This document shows positions 27,369-36,690 of a stretch of 64,000 nucleotides of DNA, one piece after another. The position numbers were made by a program, and so were the translations under genes. Numbering within the stretch: position 1 is the stretch's first letter; each line of letters opens with the position of its first letter. The DNA comes from Clostridium sp. AM30-24 (GTDB lineage: Bacteria > Bacillota > Clostridia > Lachnospirales > Lachnospiraceae). The notes below the pieces were generated by a model. The model made no database searches and was not told the origin of the DNA. It saw only the letters and a program-made list of their open reading frames with translations. The stretch lies in NCBI RefSeq assembly GCF_003480435.1, contig NZ_QUJB01000005.1, forward strand, positions 62,001-126,000, read 5' to 3'.

Positions 27369-28062
27369 TTTTATATCCTACCCCCCAGACTGTTGTGATG
27401 ATCTTGTCCTGCCTTGTATCTTCTTTCATCTTTCCGCGAAGTCTCCGGATATGTACCATAACTGTGTTGTTTGCCTCGTATACTTTTTCATTCCACACCT
27501 TCTCAAAGATCTCATCGGTGCTGAACACCCGGCCGGGATTCGATGCCAGAAGATACAGGATATCGAACTCGATCGGCGTCAGCTTGATCTCCTCACCGTA
27601 GACAACGACCTTGTGATTATCCTTGTTAATGGACAGGCCGCGGATCGAGATCTCGTTCTTTGCCGCTTTTCCGGTGCTGCTGTTCGGATTTAACTGGGTA
27701 TAGCGGCGGAGCTGGGATTTCACGCGGGCTGTGAGCTCCAGCGGGTTGAACGGTTTTACCACATAATCGTCCGCGCCGGTTCCCAGACCCAGGATCTTAT
27801 CGAGATCCGTGGATTTTGCGCTCAGCATGATGATCGGAATATTGTTGGTCTCGCGGATCTTCCTGCACATCTCAAGACCGTCCATTCCCGGCATCATAAT
27901 GTCTAAGAGTACCAGATGGATCTCCTCCTTATCCAGGATCTCCAGCCCCTCTTTCGCGTTATTTGCCTTAAATACTTTATATCCATCACTGACCAGATAG
28001 ATCTCTACAAGGTCCGCGATCTCTTTTTCATCATCCACTACCAGGATATTGATCTGTTCCAT
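27358..28062 (-). CDS. VanR/OmpR-type response regulator
   Basis: A 234-residue regulator. The receiver domain has DDE near residues 10-12, phospho-acceptor Asp54 in LVLLDIMMPGMDG and Lys in DDYVVKPFNP. The C-terminal winged helix contains LTPIEFDILYLLASNPGRVF and ends VWGVGYKIEK. The ATG at 28062 is chosen because AGGAGGA lies 7 bases upstream, not the earlier ATG at 28098. First gene of the regulator-exporter-nfo run. The upstream gap (28063-28260) showed no convincing promoter. Confidence 0.92.
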   Translation of the reverse strand: MEQINILVVDDEKEIADLVEIYLVSDGYKVFKANNAKEGLEILDKEEIHLVLLDIMMPGMDGLEMCRKIRETNNIPIIMLSAKSTDLDKILGLGTGADDYVVKPFNPLELTARVKSQLRRYTQLNPNSSTGKAAKNEISIRGLSINKDNHKVVVYGEEIKLTPIEFDILYLLASNPGRVFSTDEIFEKVWNEKVYEANNTVMVHIRRLRGKMKEDTRQDKIITTVWGVGYKIEK

Positions 28063-28260
28063 GATATGTCCTCCTTCTGGATTTTTCTTAATACTCATAT
28101 CCTATCATATTTCGACCTTTTTTTCCTTACTTTTTTCTGAAAACTAATGAGTAAATGTTACAATTTTTTCCGTTCTCTGGAAGGTTTCCGAAAAACAGCG
28201 AACTTTGCTCAATAAATGCCATGTCTCATGTATACACGCATTTGGGCTCATTATCTGTGT

Positions 28261-28309
28261 ATAAAAGAGGCAGCAGAACTACTCTAAAAAGAATATGTTC
28301 CACTGCCTC
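28261..28309 (-). terminator. terminator of M3 peptidase gene
   Basis: On the minus strand GAGGCAG(T)GGAAC pairs with GTTC(T)GCTGCCTC across a loop of about 17 bases, followed by TTTTAT. Confidence 0.75.
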
Positions 28310-28347
28310 ATTTTAGATTTTAATTCTGTTTTCTCCCTACAGTACTC

Positions 28348-30030
28348 TTACAGCCCTAACTCCTCAAACACACCCTTCAGGATGAGCTTCACAGAACCAT
28401 CCTCCAGCACTTTGTGAAGTCCGCTGTATTTCAAAAGATCGAAGTATCCCATGGATCCGCCCGCCGCACAGAGCTTATAGTAATCTGCCCAGGCTGCCTT
28501 CCGGTCTTCCTTCATCTTTGTGTAGAATTCAAAGGCGCCCATCTGTGCCATCGCGTAATCTACATAGTAGAACGGATACAGGAAGATGTGCTGCTGTTTG
28601 ATCCAGAATGCTCCGCTCTCAAGGAACTCATTTCCTGCATAATTTCTCCAGGGCATGTAGATCTTCTCCAGATCTCTCCAGACTGCTCTCCGCTCCATGA
28701 CAGTCATTTCCGGATTTTCAAATACCTTATGCTGATATTCATCTACGCAGAGCATATACGGGATCTTCATAAGAGCGTCTGCCAGATGCTCTCTGCGGTA
28801 TTCCTCCGCCTTATCTCCAAAGAAGTTCTCCATCCACGGATAGGTCCAGAGCTCCATGCTCATGGAATGGATCTCATTGATCTCACTGGTGGAATGGCAT
28901 AATTCCGGAGTCTTCTGGAATTTTGCCGCTGTAAATCCTGCAAACGCGTGACCGGCCTCATGAGTCAGAACATTGACGTCCGCGTCGGTTCCGTTAAAGT
29001 TTGAGAAAATAAATGGTGCATGATACTGCGGGAGTGTCGTACAGTATCCGCCGGCACGTTTTCCGTGCTTGGAATCCAGATCGAAAAGCTCGTACTCCAT
29101 CATGAAATCAAAGAACTCTCCACTCTCCTTGGAAAGCTCACGGTACATCTTCTGGGCTTCGCCGACAAGATATTCCTTATCTCCGATCGGAACCGGGTTT
29201 CCGGACGGAGAAGCGATGGATTCGTCATAATAATAGAGTGTATCGATTCCAAGAGCTTCCTTCTGACGCTCGTACAGCTTTGCCGCTGCCGGAACCACGA
29301 CCTCGCGGACCTGTTTCCGGAATACCTCCAGCTCCTTTTCCGTATAATCAAAACGGCGGCGGCGCAGATATCCCATCGGAATAAAGCTCTTAAATCCAAG
29401 CTTCTTTGCCATACCGGCACGGACCTTTACAAGTCCGTCATAAACTTCCTCTAACGTCGGTGCAATTCCCTCATAGAGCTTTGCCCATGCCTCAAACGCC
29501 TCTTTTCTCTCCGCGCGGTCTGTGCTCTGCATGATCTTTAAGAGTCCGTAGTTTCCGATCTGCTCACCCTTAAATTCCACGGTGGCAGCCGCCTGTGTTT
29601 TCATAAAGCGGCTGACAAGCTCCGCCTCCTTCACCTGATCATCCACGATAGATTCGTCAGAAAGCTGTTTCTGGGCCTCCATATTCTGGATCAGGATCGC
29701 GCCGAATTCTTTTTCCATCTCAGCCTTAAACGGAGATGCCACGATCACCTCGCCCATCTCTTTTTTCAGAATTTCATATTTGGGCATCTGGCTGTTAAAA
29801 TATACCATCTCCGCCTCATAGAATTCATCTAAAAGATTGATCGTATTCCGGACATGTGCGACAGTCTTTGATGTCTCAAGCTCCGTGTCGGCTTCCACAT
29901 AATCCATGTAGGCATTCCGAAATTCCTCGTAGCTCTTTGCTTCCTTCAACACCGCGATATCCCCCGATACGCGCGCGAAGATTTTTTCCATGTCCGGACG
30001 GACATACTGAAGCTCTGCAAATTTTTTCAT
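28348..30030 (-). CDS. M3 family oligoendopeptidase (PepF type)
   Basis: A 560-residue cytosolic zinc peptidase that degrades short peptides. The zinc site is HEAGH at residues 357-361, with the third ligand in the downstream helix (TSEINEIHSMSMELW). The length fits the clostridial PepF branch. AAGGGG precedes the ATG. It is flanked by a terminator downstream and by the DUF5721 gene upstream on the same strand. Confidence 0.92.
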   Translation of the reverse strand: MKKFAELQYVRPDMEKIFARVSGDIAVLKEAKSYEEFRNAYMDYVEADTELETSKTVAHVRNTINLLDEFYEAEMVYFNSQMPKYEILKKEMGEVIVASPFKAEMEKEFGAILIQNMEAQKQLSDESIVDDQVKEAELVSRFMKTQAAATVEFKGEQIGNYGLLKIMQSTDRAERKEAFEAWAKLYEGIAPTLEEVYDGLVKVRAGMAKKLGFKSFIPMGYLRRRRFDYTEKELEVFRKQVREVVVPAAAKLYERQKEALGIDTLYYYDESIASPSGNPVPIGDKEYLVGEAQKMYRELSKESGEFFDFMMEYELFDLDSKHGKRAGGYCTTLPQYHAPFIFSNFNGTDADVNVLTHEAGHAFAGFTAAKFQKTPELCHSTSEINEIHSMSMELWTYPWMENFFGDKAEEYRREHLADALMKIPYMLCVDEYQHKVFENPEMTVMERRAVWRDLEKIYMPWRNYAGNEFLESGAFWIKQQHIFLYPFYYVDYAMAQMGAFEFYTKMKEDRKAAWADYYKLCAAGGSMGYFDLLKYSGLHKVLEDGSVKLILKGVFEELGL

Positions 30031-30093
30031 GATAAGTAACCCCTTTCCCCAAGTTTCTCATCCCGTTCCCTGCTGCCCGCAGGAACCGGCTGC

Positions 30094-30585
30094 CTAACTG
30101 AAGACTACCCCGTTCTTTTTTAAGAACTTCTTTACATTCTCATCCCACTCGTTCTCTAACGTCCTGTCCAAGGTAAACTGCTTCATGGACGTCCCCGTAA
30201 CGCAGATCATCTCGTGGTTCTCATACTGGATATTGATGTAAAGCCCGCCGACCTGATCCGGATAGATTCCCGGGACTTTCCCGGTAACGAACCGGTCCCT
30301 GGCAGCTGGGGGCATCTGAAATACAATGCGGAAGCTCTCCGGAAGCCGTTTTCCTTTTATTAAGGAGTAGCAGACCGGCTTTAAGGTCTTCCATGAAGAG
30401 TACTCTTCGATCCTGTTTTCTTCCAGTTCCTCTTCGGAAAAATAGCCCTGACGAACCTTTCCGTCGATGGTGAACTGGTTGTAGGTCACGATCTCCGCTT
30501 CCCGCACCAGAAATTTATCAAAGATCTCCCCGATGAAAAGCCCTGCCGTAAACGCTTTCTGCTCTTCGATCTTTAATGCAACCAT
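30094..30585 (-). CDS. DUF5721-like hypothetical protein
   Basis: A 163-residue soluble protein without signal or membrane segment. The N terminus (MVALKIEEQKAFTAGLFIGE) and overall size resemble the DUF5721 family of Lachnospiraceae, recalled by pattern, not searched. No catalytic motif is evident. GGAGG lies before the ATG. It follows the PPIase lipoprotein gene after about 80 bases that hold two small hairpins. Confidence 0.6.
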   Translation of the reverse strand: MVALKIEEQKAFTAGLFIGEIFDKFLVREAEIVTYNQFTIDGKVRQGYFSEEELEENRIEEYSSWKTLKPVCYSLIKGKRLPESFRIVFQMPPAARDRFVTGKVPGIYPDQVGGLYINIQYENHEMICVTGTSMKQFTLDRTLENEWDENVKKFLKKNGVVFS

Positions 30586-30666
30586 TCCTTACCTCCGCAT
30601 TTGTTTCCTGCTGTAGCTGTCACCGAAGCCTTCGGCTGATCCCATACCTGTCCGGTATTTCTGGGA

Positions 30667-31644
30667 TCATGAATGATCCGGGTCTCTGCATACCTTCTCA
30701 AATATCTCAAAGAAATCCGCCGACGTCTTCTCCCCGTCAGTTATGGAAAGATTTTTCCACAGACTGTCGTCCCTCGTGAGATGAACATTTGCCGCATACT
30801 CTGAGTATATCTCGTAGAACGCCTCATTTTTCTTCTCCCGGATCATCTCTTCCTTACGGATCTTTGTCGCAGCCTCATCGTAATCGTTCACGCAGCGCAG
30901 GATATAATATTTCCCGTCTGACTCGATCACATCGCTGATCTCTCCGGTGGACAGGGCATACGCTGCCTGCTCATAAGCATCCGATCTCATGCCTCTGGAT
31001 ATCTTTTTCTCGATCTCCTGAGCCTCGGAAACCGCCTTTGCAACGGTCAGAAAATCCGTTCCCTCTGTCTGAACCTTTTTCAACGTCTCATCCGCCTGAT
31101 TCCTGTCGGAGAGTACGATTTCATCCACGGTGATGACCTTCGCCTCGCTGTCACTGACTTCCAGATTGACACTCTCCGTCAGCGTTTCCACCAGTCTTTC
31201 TGCCTTCCAGTAGTCTTCATACAAAGATTCTACCACATCCCGGTCAATTTCGGAACCATCTCCCGCGTTTTTTAAGTTTTCCATGTACTGCGCCGCCGCC
31301 TGCTTTACCAGTTCCCGCTCTTTTCCTGAGAGCGTGATCTTTTCTTCGTCCGCCATGCGGCTCATGGTCTTTAATTCCTTCAGGAAATCGTGAATCTGGG
31401 ACATCAGAGTCTCCCCGAAGGTCGTGCCGGACTCGTCCACCACCGTATCCCAGATCTTATCTGTATATAATTCTTCATAACGGAGCCGCTCTGTGGTGAC
31501 GATCACCATCGTCTCGGCCTTCCCGTATTCTCTCTCACTTTTTCTGCCGGAAAGCAGCGTTTCCTTCACACCGCATCCGCAGACAACTGCTGCCGCGAGG
31601 ACGACCGCCATAAGCGTCCTTCCCCATCGGTTCCATTTTCCCAT
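30667..31644 (-). CDS. PrsA/SurA-like peptidyl-prolyl isomerase lipoprotein
   Basis: A 325-residue lipoprotein for folding of exported proteins. The signal peptide ends in VCGC, so Cys24 (or Cys22) would carry the lipid. An N-terminal helical region (about 60-170) is followed by a parvulin-like domain (about 170-270) with FLTVAKAVSEAQEIEKK, LSTGEISDVIESDGKYYI and the end of the fold near RCVNDY. The parvulin part is divergent, so isomerase activity is not sure. GGAGA precedes the ATG. Confidence 0.8.
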   Translation of the reverse strand: MGKWNRWGRTLMAVVLAAAVVCGCGVKETLLSGRKSEREYGKAETMVIVTTERLRYEELYTDKIWDTVVDESGTTFGETLMSQIHDFLKELKTMSRMADEEKITLSGKERELVKQAAAQYMENLKNAGDGSEIDRDVVESLYEDYWKAERLVETLTESVNLEVSDSEAKVITVDEIVLSDRNQADETLKKVQTEGTDFLTVAKAVSEAQEIEKKISRGMRSDAYEQAAYALSTGEISDVIESDGKYYILRCVNDYDEAATKIRKEEMIREKKNEAFYEIYSEYAANVHLTRDDSLWKNLSITDGEKTSADFFEIFEKVCRDPDHS

Positions 31645-31735
31645 ATTTCTGTCTCCGATTTTATACTGACCATAACGTTTCCGATGGCAACCGTTTCACG
31701 CCTTCCCGGTTACCCCAAAAATTCCATTCCGAATC

Positions 31736-32323
31736 TTATATCGCGTCCAGTTCCTTCAGTTTCCGGTACACGAGATGCACCGGCAGTCCCATGACATTCG
31801 CGTAGGACCCCCTTAATCCCTCGATATACCGTGCAAAAAATCCCTGAACCGCATAGGCTCCCGCCTTATCCATTGGCTCCTCGGAATCCGCATACTCCCG
31901 GATCTCCGCCTCCGTCATCCCGGATACCTGGACGTCCGTCTCATCGTAGAAGGACACAACGGTATCTTTTCCGTCCGCTGCTCCCTTTTTCACAATGCAC
32001 ACGCCCGTGTAGACCTGATGGCTCCGTCCCACGAGACTTCTTATCATCTCATATGCCTCTTCATGGCTCTTCGGCTTTCCAAGGATCTTCCCGTCTGCCG
32101 CGACCACCGTGTCGGATCCGAGGATCACCTTTCCTTCCGGCATGTTTTTTGCGACATCGACAGCTTTCTGCTCTGCAAGGCTCATCACGACCTCCGCGGG
32201 CACATCCGATGTGATCTTCTCTTCCACATGGCTCACGATGATCTCCGGAACGATTCCGATCTGTAACAGCAGTTCTTTCCGCCGCGGTGAACCGGATGCC
32301 AGAATGATACTTTTCTTTTCCAT
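31736..32323 (-). CDS. maf: Maf-type nucleoside triphosphate pyrophosphatase
   Basis: A 195-residue house-cleaning enzyme that hydrolyses non-canonical or modified nucleotides. The signature ASGSPRRKELL opens the protein, and SDTVVAADGKILGKP follows near residues 70-85. The start is taken at the ATG at 32323, where the family homology begins. ATG codons 12 and 33 bases earlier have no better ribosome site (AAAGGA lies between). Confidence 0.92.
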   Translation of the reverse strand: MEKKSIILASGSPRRKELLLQIGIVPEIIVSHVEEKITSDVPAEVVMSLAEQKAVDVAKNMPEGKVILGSDTVVAADGKILGKPKSHEEAYEMIRSLVGRSHQVYTGVCIVKKGAADGKDTVVSFYDETDVQVSGMTEAEIREYADSEEPMDKAGAYAVQGFFARYIEGLRGSYANVMGLPVHLVYRKLKELDAI

Positions 32324-32361
32324 CTTATATTTCATTCCTTTATGTGTTTTCCGCATGGACA

Positions 32362-32397
32362 GGAAAGAGGCGGTCTGACATAAACTCCAGCCGCCTC
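32362..32397 (-). terminator. terminator of glyS
   Basis: GAGGCGG and CCGCCTC pair with a CTG/CAG extension and a loop of about 10, then TTT. A second hairpin based on CGTGAAAC/GTTTCACG lies at 32434-32466, nearer the glyS stop. Confidence 0.65.
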
Positions 32398-32484
32398 ATT
32401 CTGTTCTGATTACAAACTTCTCCATTCACCGTGAAACTCTGTCCCTGAAAGGGCGCCGTTTCACGATTTCTGTTTTTTCGATAA

Positions 32485-33873
32485 TCAGAAGCTTAATTTT
32501 TCCTCAAAATAGCTCTTTAACTCTGCGATCGGGATACGAACCTGCTCCATGGTATCTCTGTCACGAACCGTAACCGCACCGTCTGTCTCAGAATCAAAGT
32601 CATAGGTTACGCAGAACGGAGTACCGATCTCATCCTGTCTTCTATAACGTTTACCGATATTTCCTCTGTCATCAAACTCACAGTTATAGTACTTGGAAAG
32701 CTCTGCATATACCTTCTCTGCACCCTCGTTTAACTTCTTGGATAACGGAAGGATACCAACCTTCACTGGAGCGATTGCCGGATGGAAGTGCATAACGGTG
32801 CGGACATCGCCGCCCTCTAACTCTTCCTCGTCGTATGCGGAGCAGAGGAATGCAAGTGTCACACGGTCTGCACCAAGAGACGGCTCGATTACATACGGAA
32901 TGTATTTCTCATTTACTTCATCATCAAAATAGGACATATCCTGACCGGATACCGTCTGATGCTGTGTCAGGTCATAGTCGGTTCTGTCCGCGATTCCCCA
33001 GAGCTCGCCCCAGCCGAACGGGAATAAGAACTCAAGGTCTGTGGTTGCCTTACTGTAGAAGCAAAGCTCTTCCGGAGAATGGTCGCGGGCGCGCATCTCG
33101 TCCGGCTTGATGCCGAGATCCTGCAGCCACTTGATGCAGTACTGTTTCCAGTATGCGAACCAGTCAAGGTCTGTACCCGGTTTGCAGAAGAACTCTAACT
33201 CCATCTGCTCAAACTCTCTGGTACGGAATGTGAAGTTACCCGGTGTGATCTCGTTACGGAAGGACTTACCGATCTGGCCGATACCGAACGGAACTTTCTT
33301 TCTGGATGTTCTCTGTACGTTCTTGAAGTTTACGAAAATACCCTGTGCTGTCTCCGGTCTTAAGTAAACCGTGTTCTTTGCATCCTCGGTAACGCCCTGG
33401 AATGTCTTGAACATTAAGTTGAACTGACGGATATCAGTAAAGTCATGCTTTCCGCAGCTCGGGCACGGGATCTGGTTGTCATCGATATATTTCTTCATCT
33501 GCTCCTGACTCCAGCCGTCGATCGGAGTTTCCGGCTCAACGCCTTTTTCTGCCATGAAATCCTCGATGAGCTTATCGGCACGGAAACGCTCTTTACATGC
33601 CTTACAGTCCATTAACGGATCTGAGAAACCGCCGATATGTCCGGATGCCACCCATGTCTGGGAGTTCATTAAGATCGCGCAGTCAACACCTACGTTGTAC
33701 GGGTTCTCCTGAATGAATTTCTTCCACCATGCGCGCTTTACGTTATTCTTAAGCTCTACACCCAGATTTCCGTAATCCCATGTGTTTGCAAGACCTCCGT
33801 AAATCTCGGAACCCGGATATACAAAGCCTCTGGATTTCGCAAGTGCTACAATTTTTTCCATTGTCTTTTCCAT
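32485..33873 (-). CDS. glyS: glycyl-tRNA synthetase, dimeric class II type
   Basis: A 462-residue enzyme that charges tRNA-Gly, of the single-chain dimeric type and not the alpha2-beta2 GlyQS form. [19 protein letters not shown] opens it. Motif 2 is [19 protein letters not shown], motif 3 is near [10 protein letters not shown], and a C-terminal anticodon-binding domain follows. A zinc-ribbon insertion has [17 protein letters not shown] lies before the ATG at 33873, and the long upstream extension of the frame is not coding. No T-box was seen in the short leader, which instead carries a dispersed repeat. Confidence 0.95.
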   Translation of the reverse strand: MEKTMEKIVALAKSRGFVYPGSEIYGGLANTWDYGNLGVELKNNVKRAWWKKFIQENPYNVGVDCAILMNSQTWVASGHIGGFSDPLMDCKACKERFRADKLIEDFMAEKGVEPETPIDGWSQEQMKKYIDDNQIPCPSCGKHDFTDIRQFNLMFKTFQGVTEDAKNTVYLRPETAQGIFVNFKNVQRTSRKKVPFGIGQIGKSFRNEITPGNFTFRTREFEQMELEFFCKPGTDLDWFAYWKQYCIKWLQDLGIKPDEMRARDHSPEELCFYSKATTDLEFLFPFGWGELWGIADRTDYDLTQHQTVSGQDMSYFDDEVNEKYIPYVIEPSLGADRVTLAFLCSAYDEEELEGGDVRTVMHFHPAIAPVKVGILPLSKKLNEGAEKVYAELSKYYNCEFDDRGNIGKRYRRQDEIGTPFCVTYDFDSETDGAVTVRDRDTMEQVRIPIAELKSYFEEKLSF

Positions 33874-33939
33874 TGTGACTCTCCTCTTGATCTCTTTCTG
33901 TCCGTGCTGGTCTGCGCGGCAGAGTAATTCTTCTATTGT

Positions 33940-34010
33940 AACTGTCCAGCCCTTCAACCAGTGTTTTCTTACGGCCGGCGCAGGAAAACGCGCAGACCGG
34001 CTGAACAGTT
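33940..34010. repeat. dispersed 71-base element with terminal inverted repeats (epsilon copy 1)
   Basis: AACTGTCCAG at one end and CTGAACAGTT at the other bound an inner part with paired TCTGCGCG/CGCGCAGA-like arms and the stretch CCGTAAGAAAACA (minus strand). Related copies lie at 44888-44968 and 56154-56209. It sits between the lipoprotein gene stop and glyS. Confidence 0.65.
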
Positions 34011-34015
34011 TTTCA

Positions 34016-34657
34016 CTATTTAAATATAATATAGGACGTCTCACCTTCCGGTGTCTCGGCCATACTTCCGTTAAGGGTCACACCCTCAGACACATACCGG
34101 ACCTGTCCGTCTGTCTGGATCTTTGCGCTGCCCTTCACACATACCACATAGAGCTTTTTCTGTTTTGTTATATCTACAGCGGAGACCTCGGTATTCTCGT
34201 CTCCCGCCTTGTAGAACGTGGATCCGACGATATAGCCCTTTTCCACCCCATCCGGAACGGAAACGACATCCAGGCTCTCAATCCGGATCCCACTCTCAGT
34301 ATCCGGATACTCTTTCGCGAAACGAAGATATTCCTCCGGGTCCGGAAATTTGATGAGAAGCTTTGCAGTTCCGTCCTTCACGGTGCATTCCGCGATCTCA
34401 GCCTTTTTTTCGCTGCTTCCGGACTGATTTCCACTCTCAAACACGCCCAGCATTTCTTCTGCGTAAGCTTTTAATTCATCAGCACTGTAGTAATCATTCT
34501 CGTAAGTCTCCACATCTGCGCTGGTAACGGTTCCTTCCTTTGTGACATAAAGGCTGGTCTCCGTCGGGGCAAATGCGGTCGTTCCGTTTCCTCCGCCGCA
34601 ACCGTTTAAGGCAAGCGAAAGAAGGAGAATGGCTGCTGCCGTCTGTCCTTTTTTCAT
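34016..34657 (-). CDS. hypothetical lipoprotein
   Basis: Not assigned to a family. The 213-residue protein has a lipoprotein signal (ALNGC, lipid Cys20) followed by a Gly/Thr-rich spacer. The rest is an acidic domain with [20 protein letters not shown] and [11 protein letters not shown], probably beta-rich and extracellular. AGGAGG lies 5 bases before the ATG at 34657, which rules out the upstream extension. A terminator-like hairpin directly precedes the ribosome site. Confidence 0.75.
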   Translation of the reverse strand: MKKGQTAAAILLLSLALNGCGGGNGTTAFAPTETSLYVTKEGTVTSADVETYENDYYSADELKAYAEEMLGVFESGNQSGSSEKKAEIAECTVKDGTAKLLIKFPDPEEYLRFAKEYPDTESGIRIESLDVVSVPDGVEKGYIVGSTFYKAGDENTEVSAVDITKQKKLYVVCVKGSAKIQTDGQVRYVSEGVTLNGSMAETPEGETSYIIFK

Positions 34658-34674
34658 GAATTCCTCCTTATCCC

Positions 34675-34711
34675 TAAAAATCCGTAACGCTTCAGTACCT
34701 TCATCGTTACG
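34675..34711 (-). terminator. terminator-like hairpin after recO, before lipoprotein gene
   Basis: CGTAACG and CGTTACG pair across about 15 bases and run into GATTTTTA on the minus strand, only 20 bases before the lipoprotein start. It can end the era-recO transcript or act as an attenuator. Confidence 0.5.
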
Positions 34712-34780
34712 CACGGATATTCCGGTATCTCCGACTGTACGAATAAGCCGCACAGATGTCCGCTATTTTTAAGGATTACC

Positions 34781-35434
34781 CTATTTATATACAAGAACAT
34801 CCAAAATGTCAAGTGAATGGAAGGTTTTATCTACGAATCGCCGCTTATTTTCCGCTACGCACTTCGTAAATTCTTCCAGAACTTTCTCTGTGACCGTAAA
34901 GGTATAGAGCTTTTCCACCGGCGACGCAAGGACATACTCCCAGGTATAGATCGTGGAATCTTCCAGTCTTCCCAGAGGCTTTTCCATATACTCACCGTTG
35001 ATCTCCATGAGTTTCAGTTCAAAGACTGCCCGCACAAGGCGATTGGGGATCGCGCTTTTCAAGAGCGCCCTGAGGGACTGATAGAGAAGCTTTAAGGTCT
35101 CCACTGCCTCCAGATTTTCTCTCCCGTAGTAGTCCGCAAACTCCAGAAAATAGGAGCCGTAACACGCCGCCTCCATATCCTCCGTGATCTCCCGGAAGTA
35201 GTTCTGTACATCCACAGAGACAAGAGAGTAGGCATCCCGGCCCTCATAGAGGGCAAACGTGCCGAATACAAAAGGCGCGGATGCCGCCATCAGCGTGCTT
35301 CCCGGTCTTCTTGCGCCTCTGGCGAAAGCCGTGATCTTTCCCCGTTCACAGGTCAGGATCACAAGTCTTCTGTCGTATTCGCCCGCCGGGGCGGATTTGA
35401 TGACCATCCCGGTCAGAATCACCTGTTCTCTCAT
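34781..35434 (-). CDS. recO: DNA repair protein RecO, short form
   Basis: A 217-residue protein that helps load RecA on SSB-coated DNA. The N-terminal OB fold shows VILTGMVIKSAPAGEYDRR and ITAFARGARRPGSTL. The helical C-terminal part is shorter than the usual 240-260 residues, and no four-Cys zinc motif is seen. It begins 3 bases after era, the order known in other Firmicutes (era-recO-gly). Confidence 0.9.
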   Translation of the reverse strand: MREQVILTGMVIKSAPAGEYDRRLVILTCERGKITAFARGARRPGSTLMAASAPFVFGTFALYEGRDAYSLVSVDVQNYFREITEDMEAACYGSYFLEFADYYGRENLEAVETLKLLYQSLRALLKSAIPNRLVRAVFELKLMEINGEYMEKPLGRLEDSTIYTWEYVLASPVEKLYTFTVTEKVLEEFTKCVAENKRRFVDKTFHSLDILDVLVYK

Positions 35435-35437
35435 ATC

Positions 35438-36340
35438 TTAAATGTCTTTCGAATTATAACCGTAGTTCTTCATGTAGAGCTCGGAATCTCTCCATTCCTT
35501 GCGTACCTTGACCCAGAGCTTTAAGTTGACCTTCGTGTCCATAAGGTTTTCGATCTCGATCCTGGCTGAGGTACCGATGCGTTTTAACATCTGGCCGCCT
35601 TTTCCGATGACGATTCCCTTATGGGACTCACGTTCGCAGATGATCGTGGCATCGATATCAAAGATACCATTGTCACGCTCTGTCATGCGCTCGATCGTGA
35701 CCGCGATTCCGTGGGGAATCTCGTCGGACATCATGCGCAATGCCTTCTCGCGGATCAGCTCTGCTGCGATCTGGCGCATCGGCTGATCAGTGACCGTGTC
35801 CTCATCATAGTACTGCGGACCTTCCGGAAGGTACTGGAAGATCGTGTGGATCAGGGTATCGGTGTTCGTCTTCTTCATCGCTGATACCGGGATCACTTCT
35901 TTAAAGTGGTACGCGTCCTTGTAGGTCTCGATGGTCTTTAAAATGTCCTCTTTTTTTACCGTATCGATCTTGTTGATGACAAGGATGACCGGTGTCTTTA
36001 CCGTCTGCAGCACCTTTAAGATATGCTGCTCGCCGGAACCGATGTAGGTCCCCGGCTCCACGAGCCACAGGATCACATCCACCTCGCGGAGTGTGTGCTC
36101 CGCAACATTCACCATGTACTCACCGAGTTTGTTTTTTGCCTTGTGGATGCCCGGTGTATCGAGGAAGATGATCTGACCGTGTTCGTCTGTATACACAGTC
36201 TGGATCCTGTTCCTCGTGGTCTGCGGTTTTTCCGATGTGATGGCGATCTTCTGTCCGATCAGGTGGTTCATCAGTGTGGACTTCCCAACATTCGGGCGGC
36301 CGATCAGGGTCACAAAACCTGATTTATATCCTTTTTTCAT
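35438..36340 (-). CDS. era: GTPase Era
   Basis: A 300-residue GTPase for 30S ribosome maturation. G1 is GRPNVGKST, G3 DTPG and G4 NKID. The C-terminal KH domain contains GIVIGKGGQMLKRIG. AAGGAG lies before the ATG. It is coupled to recO. The upstream 350 bases carry a cluster of structured repeats. Confidence 0.97.
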   Translation of the reverse strand: MKKGYKSGFVTLIGRPNVGKSTLMNHLIGQKIAITSEKPQTTRNRIQTVYTDEHGQIIFLDTPGIHKAKNKLGEYMVNVAEHTLREVDVILWLVEPGTYIGSGEQHILKVLQTVKTPVILVINKIDTVKKEDILKTIETYKDAYHFKEVIPVSAMKKTNTDTLIHTIFQYLPEGPQYYDEDTVTDQPMRQIAAELIREKALRMMSDEIPHGIAVTIERMTERDNGIFDIDATIICERESHKGIVIGKGGQMLKRIGTSARIEIENLMDTKVNLKLWVKVRKEWRDSELYMKNYGYNSKDI

Positions 36341-36390
36341 GAAGTCTCCTTAATTCTTTTATATGTATCTCTCTCATGCCGAATTGCTCC

Positions 36391-36512
36391 CGCATCTACG
36401 CTTCGCTCCGGTCGGTGCTGGACATGTGCCACCGGCACATAGCACCTTCAAAAGGTCAAAACTTCTCCTGCAGGCAAGCCTGCGTCGAAGTTCCGGCCTT
36501 TTTCCCTTGGTA
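36391..36512. repeat. structured repeat A1: delta hairpin plus alpha hairpin
   Basis: 36391-36446 is the delta unit: CATCTACGCTTCGCTCCGG, then a stem GGTGCT/AGCACC around TGTGCCACCGGCACA. 36454-36498 is the alpha unit: an outer stem, TCC, the stem GCAGGC-AA-GCCTGC, GTC, and the closing arm, followed by TTTTT. The alpha unit is repeated nearly base for base at 36631-36681. Confidence 0.75.
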
Positions 36513-36527
36513 ATCTCTCTCATACCA

Positions 36528-36690
36528 GGTTGCTCCGCACTGCGTGCTCCCGCAACCTTCAAAAGCATTCGTAATCCGCTCATTTTTCTTCGAAAAATGG
36601 CTACTTACTCATGCTTTTGGCGGGCCAAAAGGTCAAAACTTCTCCTGCAGGCAAGCCTGCGTCGAAGTTCCGGCCTTTTTTCCCTTGGTA
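36528..36690. repeat. structured three-hairpin repeat A2 (beta-gamma-alpha)
   Basis: Beta: GGTTGC/GCAACC around TCCGCACTGCGTGCTCCC (36528-36557). Gamma: CAAAAGCAT/ATGCTTTTG (36560-36619) around an inner CATTTTTC/GAAAAATG hairpin. Alpha: 36631-36675 plus a T run. The element ends exactly at the stop codon of the M16C peptidase gene. The copy at 39669-39832 has the same loops with different, still complementary stems. Nothing coding was seen in the 36341-36690 gap. Confidence 0.8.

Noticed and set aside
28063..28260. Promoter for the VanR-like operon
   Set aside because: Several AT-rich hexamers are present but none has a convincing -35/-10 pair at 16-18 bases.
33874..34015. Possible T-box riboswitch before glyS
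   Set aside because: The space is short and filled by the epsilon repeat. No T-box core sequence or specifier stem was seen.
33874..34044. N-terminal extension of glyS by 57 codons
   Set aside because: It runs through the epsilon repeat. The ATG at 33873 has a strong ribosome site and matches the family start.
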